From positions 3,835,967 through 3,899,966 of the forward strand of contig NZ_LT732535.1 in the NCBI RefSeq assembly GCF_900156915.1: DNA of 64,000 nt, given 5' to 3'. Each line of letters begins with the position of its first letter. The stretch's first letter is position 1. Source of the stretch: Sediminibacillus massiliensis (GTDB lineage: Bacteria > Bacillota > Bacilli > Bacillales > Amphibacillaceae). The notes below the pieces were generated by a model. The model was not told the DNA's origin, did not search any database, and saw nothing but the letters and a program-made list of their open reading frames with translations. The translations under genes were made by a program, and so were the position numbers. Below are positions 8,830 to 17,211 of this stretch, piece after piece.

Positions 8830-9546
8830 ATGCTGAAAAATAAATTTGAATTTGAACCAATTCAAAAAAACCCTATAGTTGTTGAGTTAACCAGAAGGTT
8901 GTTGGATTTCATTTTTTCGGGAAGTATTCAACCCGGGGAAAAACTCCCTACTGAAAGACAATTGCAGGAGGCGTTGAACGTAGGACGATCAGCGATTCGT
9001 GAGGCCATTAAAGTTCTAACGGTATTGGGAATACTCGAAGTAAGACAAGGGGATGGAACTTATCTGAAAAAAGCCGACTCTGGTCTTCTATTGGAATCAA
9101 TCGAATGGGGTCTGTTGTTAGGTGAGAAGCAGGCTGCTGATATTGTTGAAGCAAGAAAAGAGATTGAATTATCAATTGTCAGATTAGCGGCAGAGCGTGC
9201 TGAAGCCAAGGAAATAGAGGAATTGGGAGTGATCCTGGAAGAACTGAGAGTCTCTACAATCGAGGATTTCATCGAGAAAGATATAGCTTTTCATACCAAG
9301 CTCGCCAAGATGTCGAGGAATACCGTCTTTATCGGTGTATTGTCCAGTATTCATTCTCTTTTGCGAACGTGGATTAAGTTGGTGGTCGAGTCAGCTGGTG
9401 AAACTGATTTTTCTTATCAAGATCACCTTAAAGTATATCAGGCCGTAGCAAAGAAAGATCCGCGCGAGGCTGTAATTGCTATGGATGAACATCTCGAAGA
9501 TGCAACACAAAGGCTAATGGATGTTATTGAGAAGCAGGAAGGGTAA
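8830..9546 (+). CDS. GntR-family regulator, FadR subfamily (FCD domain)
   Basis: A 238-residue regulator. Residues 15-80 form the winged helix with the GntR signature LPTERQLQEALNVGRSAIREA, followed by the FCD effector domain (residues 95-230). The FCD metal ligands are visible as an Asp in FIEKDIAFH with its His, and a second His in DEHLEDAT. FCD regulators of this type respond to uronates, gluconate or other carboxylates. AAGGAAGGA precedes the ATG. The operator-like repeats at 3065, 3168 and 9579 flank the genes it would control, and the third lies 33 bp after its own stop. It is probably a repressor relieved by the imported acid or an intermediate. Confidence 0.9.
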   Translation: MLKNKFEFEPIQKNPIVVELTRRLLDFIFSGSIQPGEKLPTERQLQEALNVGRSAIREAIKVLTVLGILEVRQGDGTYLKKADSGLLLESIEWGLLLGEKQAADIVEARKEIELSIVRLAAERAEAKEIEELGVILEELRVSTIEDFIEKDIAFHTKLAKMSRNTVFIGVLSSIHSLLRTWIKLVVESAGETDFSYQDHLKVYQAVAKKDPREAVIAMDEHLEDATQRLMDVIEKQEG

Positions 9547-9549
9547 ATG

Positions 9550-9577
9550 TTTTCAAACCCTTCTTTTATTTTATAAA
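9550..9577 (+). promoter_or_regulatory. Probable promoter of the alcohol dehydrogenase / altronate dehydratase operon
   Basis: TTTTCA (9550-9555), 16-bp spacer and TATAAA (9572-9577), with the operator copy 3 starting right after the -10 box. The layout matches the 3029 promoter. Confidence 0.5.
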
Positions 9578-9578
9578 T

Positions 9579-9593
9579 AAAGGTTGACCAATT
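9579..9593 (+). promoter_or_regulatory. Putative GntR (FadR-type) operator, copy 3
   Basis: AAAGGTTGACCAATT is identical over 15 bases to copy 2 at 3168 and shares the GGT-NN-ACC core with copy 1. It sits between the GntR gene and the alcohol dehydrogenase gene. Confidence 0.7.
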
Positions 9594-9621
9594 TATGATT
9601 TGGATGTTGGGGGTGTGAAGT

Positions 9622-10785
9622 TTGGACTATAAGTTTAATATTCCGACTAGGATAGAATCTGGAATAAGTATATCTAAAGACACCGGAAAAATATTGAAAA
9701 GTTTACATGCGAAGCAAGTATTCCTTGTTACTGATAAAGGTATAAGAAATGCTGGCATTTTGGATGGTATAGAAGATGCATTGAATGCTTCGGAGATAGT
9801 TTATGAGATTTTCGATGATGTTATAGCTAATCCTACATCGGAAAGCATGATGGTTGCTGCTGCCAAATTAAAAGGCCAAGGCGCGGATCATGTGCTGGCT
9901 GTTGGTGGAGGAAGCAGTATAGACACAGCAAAAGGCGTGGCAGTCATGGCTACCAACGAAGGTAATATCCTTGATTATGAAGGCGTTAACAAGATACCTA
10001 ATCAATCACTGCCTCTTACGGTTATCCCGACAACGGCTGGCACAGGCAGTGAAGTTACTGCATCGACTATTGTAACTAATAAAGAAACCCATTTTAAAGC
10101 AGCAGTCATCAGCCCTTATCTATTCCCTAGGCTGGCACTGTTGGATCCAGAGTTAACAGTAGGACTGCCCCAAAGTATAACGGCGGCAACCGGGATGGAC
10201 GCCCTCACTCACGCTATCGAATCTTATACATCTAAAACTACGAATCCAGTAAGTGAGGCTCTTGCCATTAAAGCAATTTCTATGATATCTGCCAATATTT
10301 CCAAAGCATATTTTGTTGGAAGCGATTTGGACAGCCGGGAAAGTATGCTGACTGCCTCAATGCTAGCAGGAGCGGCTTTTTCTCAGTCAAGACTGGGAAA
10401 TGTACATGCAATTTCTCATACATTGGGAGGGGTATATGACATTCCCCATGGTATTGCTAATGCCACTCTTCTTCCTTTCGTAATGAATTACAACTTACCT
10501 GCTTGTCCAGAGAAATTTGCCGACATCGCGAATGCACTTGGAGATAATATACAAGGTCTTTCGAGGATGGAGGCGGCTCGCAAAGCGGTAACAGCAGTTA
10601 TTCAATTTAATAACGAACTAGATATTCCGGATAATATAAAAGAGTTGGGCGTTGAGTTAGATGCTCTCCCAAAACTGGTAGAGGATTCTATGAGAAGTGG
10701 AAACGTCCTTATAAACCCAAGGTTAACGACTCCAAAAGATATTGAAACGATAATCAAAAATGCTTACTATGGCAGGCTAGAGTAA
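9622..10785 (+). CDS. Iron-containing alcohol dehydrogenase
   Basis: A 387-residue group III dehydrogenase. The NAD-binding GGGSSIDTAKG is near residue 95 and PTTAGTGSE near 140. The metal ligands appear in GMDALTHAIES and in the HAISHTLGG...YDIPHG block. Family members oxidise 1,2-propanediol, lactaldehyde, hydroxyacids or maleylacetate-like compounds, so substrate is open. The start is TTG at 9622 behind GGGGGTGTGA. It heads an operon with the split UxaA-like dehydratase and lies under a GntR-type operator, so it probably handles an intermediate of hexuronate or aldonate breakdown. A second family member lies at 41925 beside another RraA-like gene. Confidence 0.88.
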   Translation: MDYKFNIPTRIESGISISKDTGKILKSLHAKQVFLVTDKGIRNAGILDGIEDALNASEIVYEIFDDVIANPTSESMMVAAAKLKGQGADHVLAVGGGSSIDTAKGVAVMATNEGNILDYEGVNKIPNQSLPLTVIPTTAGTGSEVTASTIVTNKETHFKAAVISPYLFPRLALLDPELTVGLPQSITAATGMDALTHAIESYTSKTTNPVSEALAIKAISMISANISKAYFVGSDLDSRESMLTASMLAGAAFSQSRLGNVHAISHTLGGVYDIPHGIANATLLPFVMNYNLPACPEKFADIANALGDNIQGLSRMEAARKAVTAVIQFNNELDIPDNIKELGVELDALPKLVEDSMRSGNVLINPRLTTPKDIETIIKNAYYGRLE

Positions 10786-10803
10786 TCAATATGGGGTGAA
10801 GGA

Positions 10804-11112
10804 ATGGATCGGAAAAAATATAAGTTCGTCTTCCTTAATGATTCTGATAGTGTTGCAGTTTGTTTAGAAGATATACCCGCGGGAGCCGTTGTCCCTGTAA
10901 TTACAAATAATGGCCCCTTAGAAGTGGAACTAAAAGACTCTATTAAATTCGGTCATAAATTTGCAGTCAGGAAAATCGACAAAGGTCACGAAATTTTCAA
11001 ATATGGGGAAATTATTGGTACAGCAACAGAAGATATTGAAGTTGGCCAGCATGTCCATATCCACAATTTAGAAGGAATTAGAGGACGGGGGGATAAACTT
11101 GCCAAACAATAA
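10804..11112 (+). CDS. UxaA-family small subunit (SAF domain), altronate dehydratase-like
   Basis: A 102-residue stand-alone SAF domain equal to the N-terminal domain of altronate dehydratase UxaA. Family residues are seen in DSVAVCLEDIPAGA, the histidine in IKFGHKFAVRKIDKGHEIFKYGE, and IGTATEDIEVGQHVHIHNL. In one-chain UxaA these residues contribute to the iron-dependent dehydration of altronate to 2-keto-3-deoxygluconate. The stop overlaps the start of the large subunit by 14 nt, a sign of translational coupling and a shared complex. Confidence 0.85.
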   Translation: MDRKKYKFVFLNDSDSVAVCLEDIPAGAVVPVITNNGPLEVELKDSIKFGHKFAVRKIDKGHEIFKYGEIIGTATEDIEVGQHVHIHNLEGIRGRGDKLAKQ

Positions 11113-12274
11113 CAGAACTACATTTATGGGATATCGTCGTCCGGATGGAAGTGTGGGAACCCGCAATCATGTACTTATTCTGCCCACAATTACGTGTGCT
11201 GCTCAAGCAGCCAAACAAATTACTGAACTAGTCCATGGAACAGTGTCGTTTATTCATCAGCACGGGTGTACACAAGTAGGGGATGATTATGAACAGACGT
11301 TTAGGACCTATTACGGTTTAGGTGCCAATCCTAATGTGTATGGAGTAGTCGTCCTTGGGCTTGGATGCGAAACCCACCAGGCGCGAAGTGTGGCAGGTGA
11401 ACTGGCTCAAACAGGTAAGCCGGTTGAGTTGGTTTCCATTCAGGATGAAGGTGGTACCCTTGATGCAATCAGTAAAGGGGCAAAAGTAGCAGCTAAGCTT
11501 GTCCAAGAGGCATCTGCTCAATTGAGAGAACCATGTGACTTAAGTGAACTGATTGTTGGGACTGAATGCGGGGGATCTGATGCTTGTTCTGGTTTATCAG
11601 CCAATCCGGCAGTAGGAAAAGTCAGTGATTTAATTGTAGATAATGGGGGAACCTCGATACTTGCCGAAACAACTGAACTAATAGGAGCGGAACATTTACT
11701 TGCCAAAAGGGCAGTAAGTCCTCAGGTTTCCAAAAACGTTTATGAAATCATTAAAAACATGGAAGATAGAGCGTTGAATCTGGGAATAGATATCCGCACT
11801 GGTAACCCCAGCCCGGGAAATATAAAGGGAGGTATTAGTTCCCTTGAAGAAAAATCACTCGGCGCGGCAAATAAAGCGGGTACTAGCACGCTTCAAGAAG
11901 TGCTGGCATATGCAGAGAAACCAACGCGTAAAGGGCTTGTATGGATGGATACTCCAGGTCATGATATTGAACAGTTGACAGGTATGACGGCAGGTGGAGC
12001 CCAGATTGTTTTGTTTACCACCGGTAGAGGTACACCTACAGGGTCGCCTATAGCTCCAGTAATTAAGATCAGTACAAATTCACTCCTTTACAACAAAATG
12101 AATGAAAATATAGATTTTAATGCAGGCACCATCATCGAAGGTATCGAATCACTCGATGATGTAGGAGAAAGGTTATTTGATGAGATAATCGCTACTTGTT
12201 CAGGTAAGCTGACAAAAGCCGAAATCCTAAAACAACATGATTTCGGTATCTGGAGGATTGGTCCAAGTTTTTAA
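11099..12274 (+). CDS. UxaA-family large subunit, altronate dehydratase-like
   Basis: A 391-residue protein equal to the large C-terminal part of altronate dehydratase. It opens with GYRRPDGSVGTRNHVLIL, then shows HQHGCTQ, LGLGCETHQA and GTECGGSDACSGLSANPA, whose cysteines and histidines are conserved in the family and likely bind iron. DTPGHDIEQLTGMTAGGAQI and TGRGTPTGSPIAPVIK complete the signature. The start is TTG at 11099 inside the end of the small subunit gene. Related split enzymes include sulfolactate lyase (SuyAB) and galactarate dehydratase-like lyases, so the substrate is a sugar acid but not certainly altronate. Confidence 0.87.
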   Translation: MPNNNRTTFMGYRRPDGSVGTRNHVLILPTITCAAQAAKQITELVHGTVSFIHQHGCTQVGDDYEQTFRTYYGLGANPNVYGVVVLGLGCETHQARSVAGELAQTGKPVELVSIQDEGGTLDAISKGAKVAAKLVQEASAQLREPCDLSELIVGTECGGSDACSGLSANPAVGKVSDLIVDNGGTSILAETTELIGAEHLLAKRAVSPQVSKNVYEIIKNMEDRALNLGIDIRTGNPSPGNIKGGISSLEEKSLGAANKAGTSTLQEVLAYAEKPTRKGLVWMDTPGHDIEQLTGMTAGGAQIVLFTTGRGTPTGSPIAPVIKISTNSLLYNKMNENIDFNAGTIIEGIESLDDVGERLFDEIIATCSGKLTKAEILKQHDFGIWRIGPSF

Positions 12275-12312
12275 TAAAAGTGGATAGAAGAATTTTTTCC
12301 GTAGGTAATGAC

Positions 12313-12358
12313 AAAAATACTGCCCCAGCCCAAACAGGTAGGCTGGGGCAGTATTTTT
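12313..12358. terminator. Rho-independent terminator after the UxaA-like operon
   Basis: A 14-bp GC-rich stem (ATACTGCCCCAGCC with its complement GGCTGGGGCAGTAT) and a 10-nt loop are followed by TTTTT, with AAAAA on the other side. Confidence 0.9.
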
Positions 12359-12454
12359 GCGGTCTTGTATGTTTGAATTTACTTTTTCGGACAAGTGTTT
12401 ACATTTTTCTAATTTTGCGAAAAGTCTCTTGCTCCCTTCTAACTTTTCAGTTAC

Positions 12455-12488
12455 TATAATAATAAGTTTGTATATCACTTAAACTAAG
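12455..12488. promoter_or_regulatory. XylR-type operator and -10 box upstream of the GH43 gene (xylO A)
   Basis: A TATAAT box at 12455-12460 has no good -35 partner. It is followed at 12463-12488 by a 26-bp element that, on the minus strand, begins CTTAGTTTAAGTGATA and ends TACAAACTTA. The same pattern (CTT-GTTTA, then TA-ACAAAC) occurs at 20063 and 26876 upstream of the xylose transporter and xylAB. It covers the likely transcription start. Confidence 0.65.
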
Positions 12489-12520
12489 TGAGGGCTCTTC
12501 AAATATTTTTTTGCGTAATC

Positions 12521-12535
12521 ATGGAAGCGTTATCA
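12521..12535 (+). promoter_or_regulatory. cre site (CcpA) upstream of the GH43 gene
   Basis: ATGGAAGCGTTATCA fits the full cre consensus WTGNAANCGNWNNCW with no mismatch. It lies about 29 bp before the start codon, downstream of the predicted promoter. Confidence 0.8.
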
Positions 12536-12563
12536 AAAATGTGTAATACTAAATAAGGAAAGG

Positions 12564-14156
12564 ATGAGTTGCTTGAACAACATTGTCAATCCGGTTTTGC
12601 CCGGTTATCATCCAGACCCCTCCATTCTGCGAGTGGACGATGACTATTACATAGCTGTATCTACTTTTGAATGGTTCCCAGGTGTCCAAATCTACCATTC
12701 AAAGGATATGGTCAATTGGCGTTTATTGACATACCCGTTAACGAGGCCTTCCCAGTTGGACATGATCGGTAACATAAATTCCGGTGGAGTCTGGGCTCCA
12801 TGCCTGAGTTATTCCGATGGTTTGTTTTACTTGATTTACACAGATGTGAAAAGCAGAAGGGGAGCATTTAAAGATACACACAATTACTTAGTTACCGCTG
12901 AAAACATTACCGGCCCATGGTCTGAACCGGTTTATCTCAATAGCAGCGGATTTGACCCTTCCCTTTTCCATGAAGAGGATGGGTCTAAATGGCTGTTAAA
13001 CATGATTTGGGACCATCGGAAAGGAACCAATTCCTTTGCAGGTATTGCCCTTCAGGAATATTCAGTGGAAGAACAGAAGCTTGTCGGTCCGATCAAAAAT
13101 ATCTTCCGGGGATCAGAACTGGGTGCCACGGAAGCACCGCACGTATATAAGAAAGACGGTTATTACTATTTAATGACGGCTGAAGGAGGGACAAGCTATG
13201 ACCACGCAATAACGGTCGCCCGTTCTGAGTCCCTTCAAGGTCCATATACCGTCGACCCCGATAATCCGATTTTGACCTCCGATAAAGCGAATAAAAATCT
13301 GCTTCAAAAAGCTGGCCATGGAAGTCTAGTAGAAACACAGAATGGAGAATGGTATATCGCCCATTTATGTGCACGTCCCGTGAAAGATGATAAATGCATA
13401 TTGGGACGGGAGACAGCACTGCAAAAATGTTACTGGACGGAAGACAACTGGCTGCGTGTAGAAGGGGGCCCAGATCCACAGTGGACCGTTCCTGCACCGG
13501 ACTTAGAGAGTGTCCCGTTTGAAGAAGAGAACAATCATGATGATTTTGAGGATAAGGAATGGAAAAAATACTGGAATTCATTGAGAAGGCCGTTTACCGA
13601 GGATTGGGTTTCCTTGCAGGAAAGAAAGGGGCATCTTCGTCTGAAAGGCGGCGAATCGATGAACTCCTTACACCATCAAAGTCTTGTGGCGAGAAGATTG
13701 GAAAGTTTTCATGTGGAAATGGAAACAGCGATCGATTATCAGCCTGAAGATTTTCAACAAATGGCTGGCTTGATTGTATATTATGACACCGATGATTATG
13801 TGTATCTTCGCATAACCAACCATGAAGACTATGGTACATGTCTGGGAATCATCCAAACAAAATACGGCCAGTATGATGAGCTTTTGGAGAAAGACATTCC
13901 ATTGCCTGTATCTTCTTATTATTATTTGAAAGCTGAGATTCACAATGAATTGCTGCAATTCTATTATTCTCTCGATGCAGAGGAATGGATAAAAATAGGA
14001 ACACAAATCGACATCAGCCACTTATCGGATGACGCTGCGGAATTGAATTCGCTTCGATTTACCGGCACATTTGTGGGGATGTGCGTGCAGGATTTAAGCG
14101 GAAGGAAACTACCGGCGGATTTTAACTATTTCACTTATAGAGAACTAAACAATTAA
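12564..14156 (+). CDS. xynB: GH43 beta-xylosidase (intracellular)
   Basis: A 530-residue family 43 glycosidase similar in length and text to Bacillus XynB (about 533 residues). Residues 1-310 form the five-bladed propeller. The catalytic base Asp is in GYHPDPS, the pKa-modulating Asp in SSGFDPS, and the general acid Glu in GATEAPHVYKK. The C-terminal half is the beta-sandwich DUF1349-like domain that shapes the active site. No signal peptide is present, so it would cleave imported xylobiose and short xylo-oligomers to D-xylose. The ATG at 12564 directly abuts AAGGAAAGG, so TTG at 12573 behind AGGATGAG is a possible alternative. A XylR-type operator and a perfect cre site lie upstream. Confidence 0.93.
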   Translation: MSCLNNIVNPVLPGYHPDPSILRVDDDYYIAVSTFEWFPGVQIYHSKDMVNWRLLTYPLTRPSQLDMIGNINSGGVWAPCLSYSDGLFYLIYTDVKSRRGAFKDTHNYLVTAENITGPWSEPVYLNSSGFDPSLFHEEDGSKWLLNMIWDHRKGTNSFAGIALQEYSVEEQKLVGPIKNIFRGSELGATEAPHVYKKDGYYYLMTAEGGTSYDHAITVARSESLQGPYTVDPDNPILTSDKANKNLLQKAGHGSLVETQNGEWYIAHLCARPVKDDKCILGRETALQKCYWTEDNWLRVEGGPDPQWTVPAPDLESVPFEEENNHDDFEDKEWKKYWNSLRRPFTEDWVSLQERKGHLRLKGGESMNSLHHQSLVARRLESFHVEMETAIDYQPEDFQQMAGLIVYYDTDDYVYLRITNHEDYGTCLGIIQTKYGQYDELLEKDIPLPVSSYYYLKAEIHNELLQFYYSLDAEEWIKIGTQIDISHLSDDAAELNSLRFTGTFVGMCVQDLSGRKLPADFNYFTYRELNN

Positions 14157-14171
14157 TCATTCAACATGATT

Positions 14172-14226
14172 CAAGCACACCAAAGAAATAAGTATCACTT
14201 ACTTAGCGATTTGGTGTGCTTTTTTC
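14172..14226 (+). terminator. Rho-independent terminator after the GH43 gene
   Basis: Arms AAGCACACCAAA and TTTGGTGTGCTT enclose an AT-rich loop with weak inner pairing and are followed by TTTTTT. Confidence 0.85.
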
Positions 14227-14347
14227 TATCCCGGTTAATCAATCATTGAACACTTTTTAAACATAGAAAGACCCAAAGGTGTTCATGAAGATGAAACGGG
14301 CATAACAACCTGATTTCACTTACTACTTTGACAGGAGAGATGAAAAG

Positions 14348-14998
14348 ATGAAAAAAGCATTAATATTCCAAGGTGGATGGGAAGGACATGAACCTGCTGA
14401 GGTTGCTGAAATATTGGCAGGGATTTTGAAAGAAGAAGAATTTGATGTGAAGGTGACCGACACCCTTGCAACGTTGGAAGAAGATGATTTAACCTCTTAT
14501 GACCTCATCGTACCCAACTGGACACAGGGACAAATTGCCAAAGAACAGCTCCAACCTTTGATGCAGGCTGTAGAATCAGGTACTGGGCTTGCCGGTTTGC
14601 ATGGAGGACTCGGGGACTCGTTCCGGATGGAAACAGATTATCAATTCATGGTCGGAGGACAATGGGTAGCGCATCCGGGAAATGACGGGGTGACTTATCA
14701 GGTGAATATCAAAGACCCTGACCACCCGCTAACAGAAGGAATGAAGGATTTTACAGTTGTTTCAGAACAATATTACATGCATGTCGATCCTGCAGTTAAA
14801 GTGCACGCTACCACAAGGTTCCCGGTGGCAGAGGGTCCATATAAGGTGAACGGGGAAGTGGACATGCCTGTTGTCTGGACAAAAAAATGGGGAGAAGGAA
14901 AAGTGTACTATTGTTCGCTCGGCCATGTGGCGGAAATCGTCCGCATGCCGGAAGTGATGACCTTGATGAGAAATGGTTTCAAATGGGCTTCAAGATAA
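14348..14998 (+). CDS. ThuA-domain protein
   Basis: A 216-residue single ThuA domain with a class I glutamine amidotransferase-like fold but no catalytic Cys triad. Key text is LIFQGGWEGHEP at the start, GLAGLHGG with His85, the second conserved His in QWVAHPG and EQYYMHVD. ThuA was first linked to trehalose use through 3-keto-disaccharides in rhizobia. ThuA proteins often sit with Gfo/Idh/MocA dehydrogenases and TIM-barrel isomerases, exactly as here, which suggests processing of an oxidised glycoside. GGAGAGATG is upstream of the ATG. It is the first gene of a four-gene operon ending at 18368. No clear promoter is seen in the 120 bp before it. Confidence 0.85.
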   Translation: MKKALIFQGGWEGHEPAEVAEILAGILKEEEFDVKVTDTLATLEEDDLTSYDLIVPNWTQGQIAKEQLQPLMQAVESGTGLAGLHGGLGDSFRMETDYQFMVGGQWVAHPGNDGVTYQVNIKDPDHPLTEGMKDFTVVSEQYYMHVDPAVKVHATTRFPVAEGPYKVNGEVDMPVVWTKKWGEGKVYYCSLGHVAEIVRMPEVMTLMRNGFKWASR

Positions 14999-15027
14999 TC
15001 TTGCCAGAGTAGAGTGGAGGAAAGACG

Positions 15028-16179
15028 ATGAACAAACTAAACGTAGGTCTAATCGGTTGTGGAAATATCAGCAGCATCTATTTTAAAAACATCAGAAAGT
15101 TCCGGGTGGTGGATATTGTAGCTTGTGCCGATCTTGATTTAAACAGGGCGCAACAAAGAGCGGAGGAATATAACATTCCGAAAGCGTGCTCTACAGAAGA
15201 ACTAATCGCTGATCCGGAGATTGATCTCGTAATCAATCTTACCATTCCGGCGGTCCATGCAGAGATTGCTGTTGCGGCATTGGAAGCTGGGAAACATGTC
15301 TATGGCGAAAAACCTCTTGCAGTATCATTGGAAGATGGCAGGAGGATTGTCGAACTGGCAGAAGAAAAAGGATTGATTGCGGGAAATGCGCCAGATACAT
15401 TTCTCGGAGGCGGCATTCAAACCTGCCGTAAGCTGATCGATGATGGCTGGATTGGAGAACCGGTTTCAGCTACAGCTTTCATGATGATTCCCGGTCATGA
15501 AAGATGGCATCCGGATCCTGGCTTCTATTATCAAGAAGGCGGCGGGCCGATGTTCGATATGGGTCCTTATTATGTAACGGCATTGGTTTCCTTATTGGGA
15601 CCGGTAAAAAGGGTGACTGGTTCAGCGAAAATAACCTATCCGGAACGGACCATCACAAGTGAGCCGAAATTCGGTGAAAAAATCCAGGTCAACACTCCGA
15701 CACAAATAAATGGGGTATTGGACTTTGAAAACGGTGCGGTTGCCTCGATCATTACCAGCTTCGATACCTGGCATCATCAGCTTCCGTACATAGAAATATA
15801 CGGAACGGAGGGAAGTTTGGTTGTGCCGGATCCGAACCATTTTTGTGGTCCTGTCTATGTACGGCGGAAAGAACACACGGAATGGAAGGAAATTCCGCTG
15901 ACACATCGTTTCACGGAGAACAGCCGGGGCCTTGGCGTCGCGGATATGGCACATGCCATCTTGGGAGAAAGAAAGCCGAGAGCAAATGCCGAGCTTGCGT
16001 ACCACGTCTTGGAAGTGATGCATGGATTCCATATTGCTTCAGAACAAGACAGGCACTATTACCTGAAAAATAGTTGCAGTAAGCCGCCGGCGTTTCCGGT
16101 TGGTATATCAGCAGAGAACTTCGATGAACTCCTTCTATCGGAAAAAGCGGCTGCTTTGGATACTTTACAAGAGAAATAG
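15028..16179 (+). CDS. Gfo/Idh/MocA-family oxidoreductase (first of two)
   Basis: A 383-residue NAD(P)-dependent oxidoreductase. The Rossmann motif GLIGCGNIS starts at residue 7 and the conserved EKP is at 94-96. In the catalytic block GGGPMFDMGPYYVTAL the usual histidine of D-x-G-x-H is replaced by tyrosine, a form seen in a sugar-related subgroup of the family. The enzyme probably oxidises or reduces a hydroxyl of a sugar or glycoside. It follows the ThuA gene by 29 nt with GTGGAGGAAAG before the ATG. Together with the second Gfo protein at 17199 it could form an oxidation and re-reduction pair around the isomerase-like enzyme between them. Confidence 0.88.
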   Translation: MNKLNVGLIGCGNISSIYFKNIRKFRVVDIVACADLDLNRAQQRAEEYNIPKACSTEELIADPEIDLVINLTIPAVHAEIAVAALEAGKHVYGEKPLAVSLEDGRRIVELAEEKGLIAGNAPDTFLGGGIQTCRKLIDDGWIGEPVSATAFMMIPGHERWHPDPGFYYQEGGGPMFDMGPYYVTALVSLLGPVKRVTGSAKITYPERTITSEPKFGEKIQVNTPTQINGVLDFENGAVASIITSFDTWHHQLPYIEIYGTEGSLVVPDPNHFCGPVYVRRKEHTEWKEIPLTHRFTENSRGLGVADMAHAILGERKPRANAELAYHVLEVMHGFHIASEQDRHYYLKNSCSKPPAFPVGISAENFDELLLSEKAAALDTLQEK

Positions 16180-16242
16180 ATTTTGCGATCTGCCAAGCTG
16201 ATATAGGTTTGATCGTTATATAAAATTAAAGGAGTGAAAGAT

Positions 16243-17211
16243 ATGAAGTTGGGTGTATTTGCAGTTTTGTTTGGTGACAAACCATTAGAAGAGGCGTTGG
16301 ATACTATTGTGGAATCGGGTCTGGATAGCGTCGAAATCGGGACAGGAGGATATCCCGGCAACTCGCATTGTGACCCTGCTGTACTCCTTAATGATGAGAA
16401 TAAATTACATCAATTCAAGCAGGCTGTCGATTCCAGAAACCTGACGATCAGCGCCTTGAGCTGTCATGGAAATCCGCTTCATCCTAACCCGGAAATAGCA
16501 GATCTTCATCATCAGCAATTCCTGGATACTGTCAAACTTGCAGAAAAAATCGGAGTCGACACCGTCGTGACCTTTTCCGGTTGCCCGGGTGAATCGGAGC
16601 ATTCCCGCTTTCCGGTTTGGGTTACATGCCCATGGCCGGAAGACCACTCGGAAGTAGTAGACTGGCAGTGGAAAGAAAGGGTCATTCCTTATTGGAAAGA
16701 ACAGAGCAGGTTTTTGAGGGAGCATGGAGTAAGAGTGGCAATTGAGCCGCACCCTGGATTTGTTGTTTACAATAATGAAACAGCCATCCGTCTCAGGGAA
16801 GAATGCGGGGACAATATCGGAGTGAACTTTGATCCTAGTCACTTATTCTGGCAGAACATGGATCCTGTGGCAAGCATCCGGGAGATTGCCAAACATGATG
16901 CCCTTTATCATTTCCACGCAAAAGATACCGCCATTGACCAGCTCAACACGGCTACTAATGGGGTATTGGATACAAAGCCGTACGGCGATGAATTGAACCG
17001 TTCCTGGATTTTCCGGACAATCGGTTACGGCCATGGGGAAGAGACTTGGAAGAACATCATCAGCGCTTTGCAGCTGGCAGGATATGAAGGAGCGGTAAGC
17101 ATTGAACACGAAGACAGCCTGATGTCCGTCGAGGAAGGATTTACTAAAGCTGTTTCACTATTGAAAGGTGCATTGATCAAAGAAAAGGTTGGTGAAATGT
17201 GGTGGGCGTAG
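16243..17211 (+). CDS. Sugar phosphate isomerase/epimerase family TIM-barrel protein
   Basis: A 322-residue AP-endonuclease-2-like TIM barrel. Metal-binding positions are visible as Glu in VAIEPHPGF, Asp and His in VNFDPSHLFW, His in YHFHAKD and Glu in VSIEHED. The family includes xylose isomerase-like epimerases, IolE/IolI-type dehydratases and 3-keto-glycoside hydratases or lyases. The start is ATG at 16243 behind AAGGAGTGA; GTG at 16234 lies inside that site. The gene overlaps the next one by 13 nt. Between two Gfo-type dehydrogenases, a role in isomerising or eliminating an oxidised sugar is likely, but the chemistry is inferred. Confidence 0.86.
   Translation: MKLGVFAVLFGDKPLEEALDTIVESGLDSVEIGTGGYPGNSHCDPAVLLNDENKLHQFKQAVDSRNLTISALSCHGNPLHPNPEIADLHHQQFLDTVKLAEKIGVDTVVTFSGCPGESEHSRFPVWVTCPWPEDHSEVVDWQWKERVIPYWKEQSRFLREHGVRVAIEPHPGFVVYNNETAIRLREECGDNIGVNFDPSHLFWQNMDPVASIREIAKHDALYHFHAKDTAIDQLNTATNGVLDTKPYGDELNRSWIFRTIGYGHGEETWKNIISALQLAGYEGAVSIEHEDSLMSVEEGFTKAVSLLKGALIKEKVGEMWWA

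Noticed and set aside
13093..13581. 162-codon minus-strand frame in the GH43 gene
   Set aside because: The plus strand encodes intact catalytic motifs across the same bases; the minus frame has no family features.
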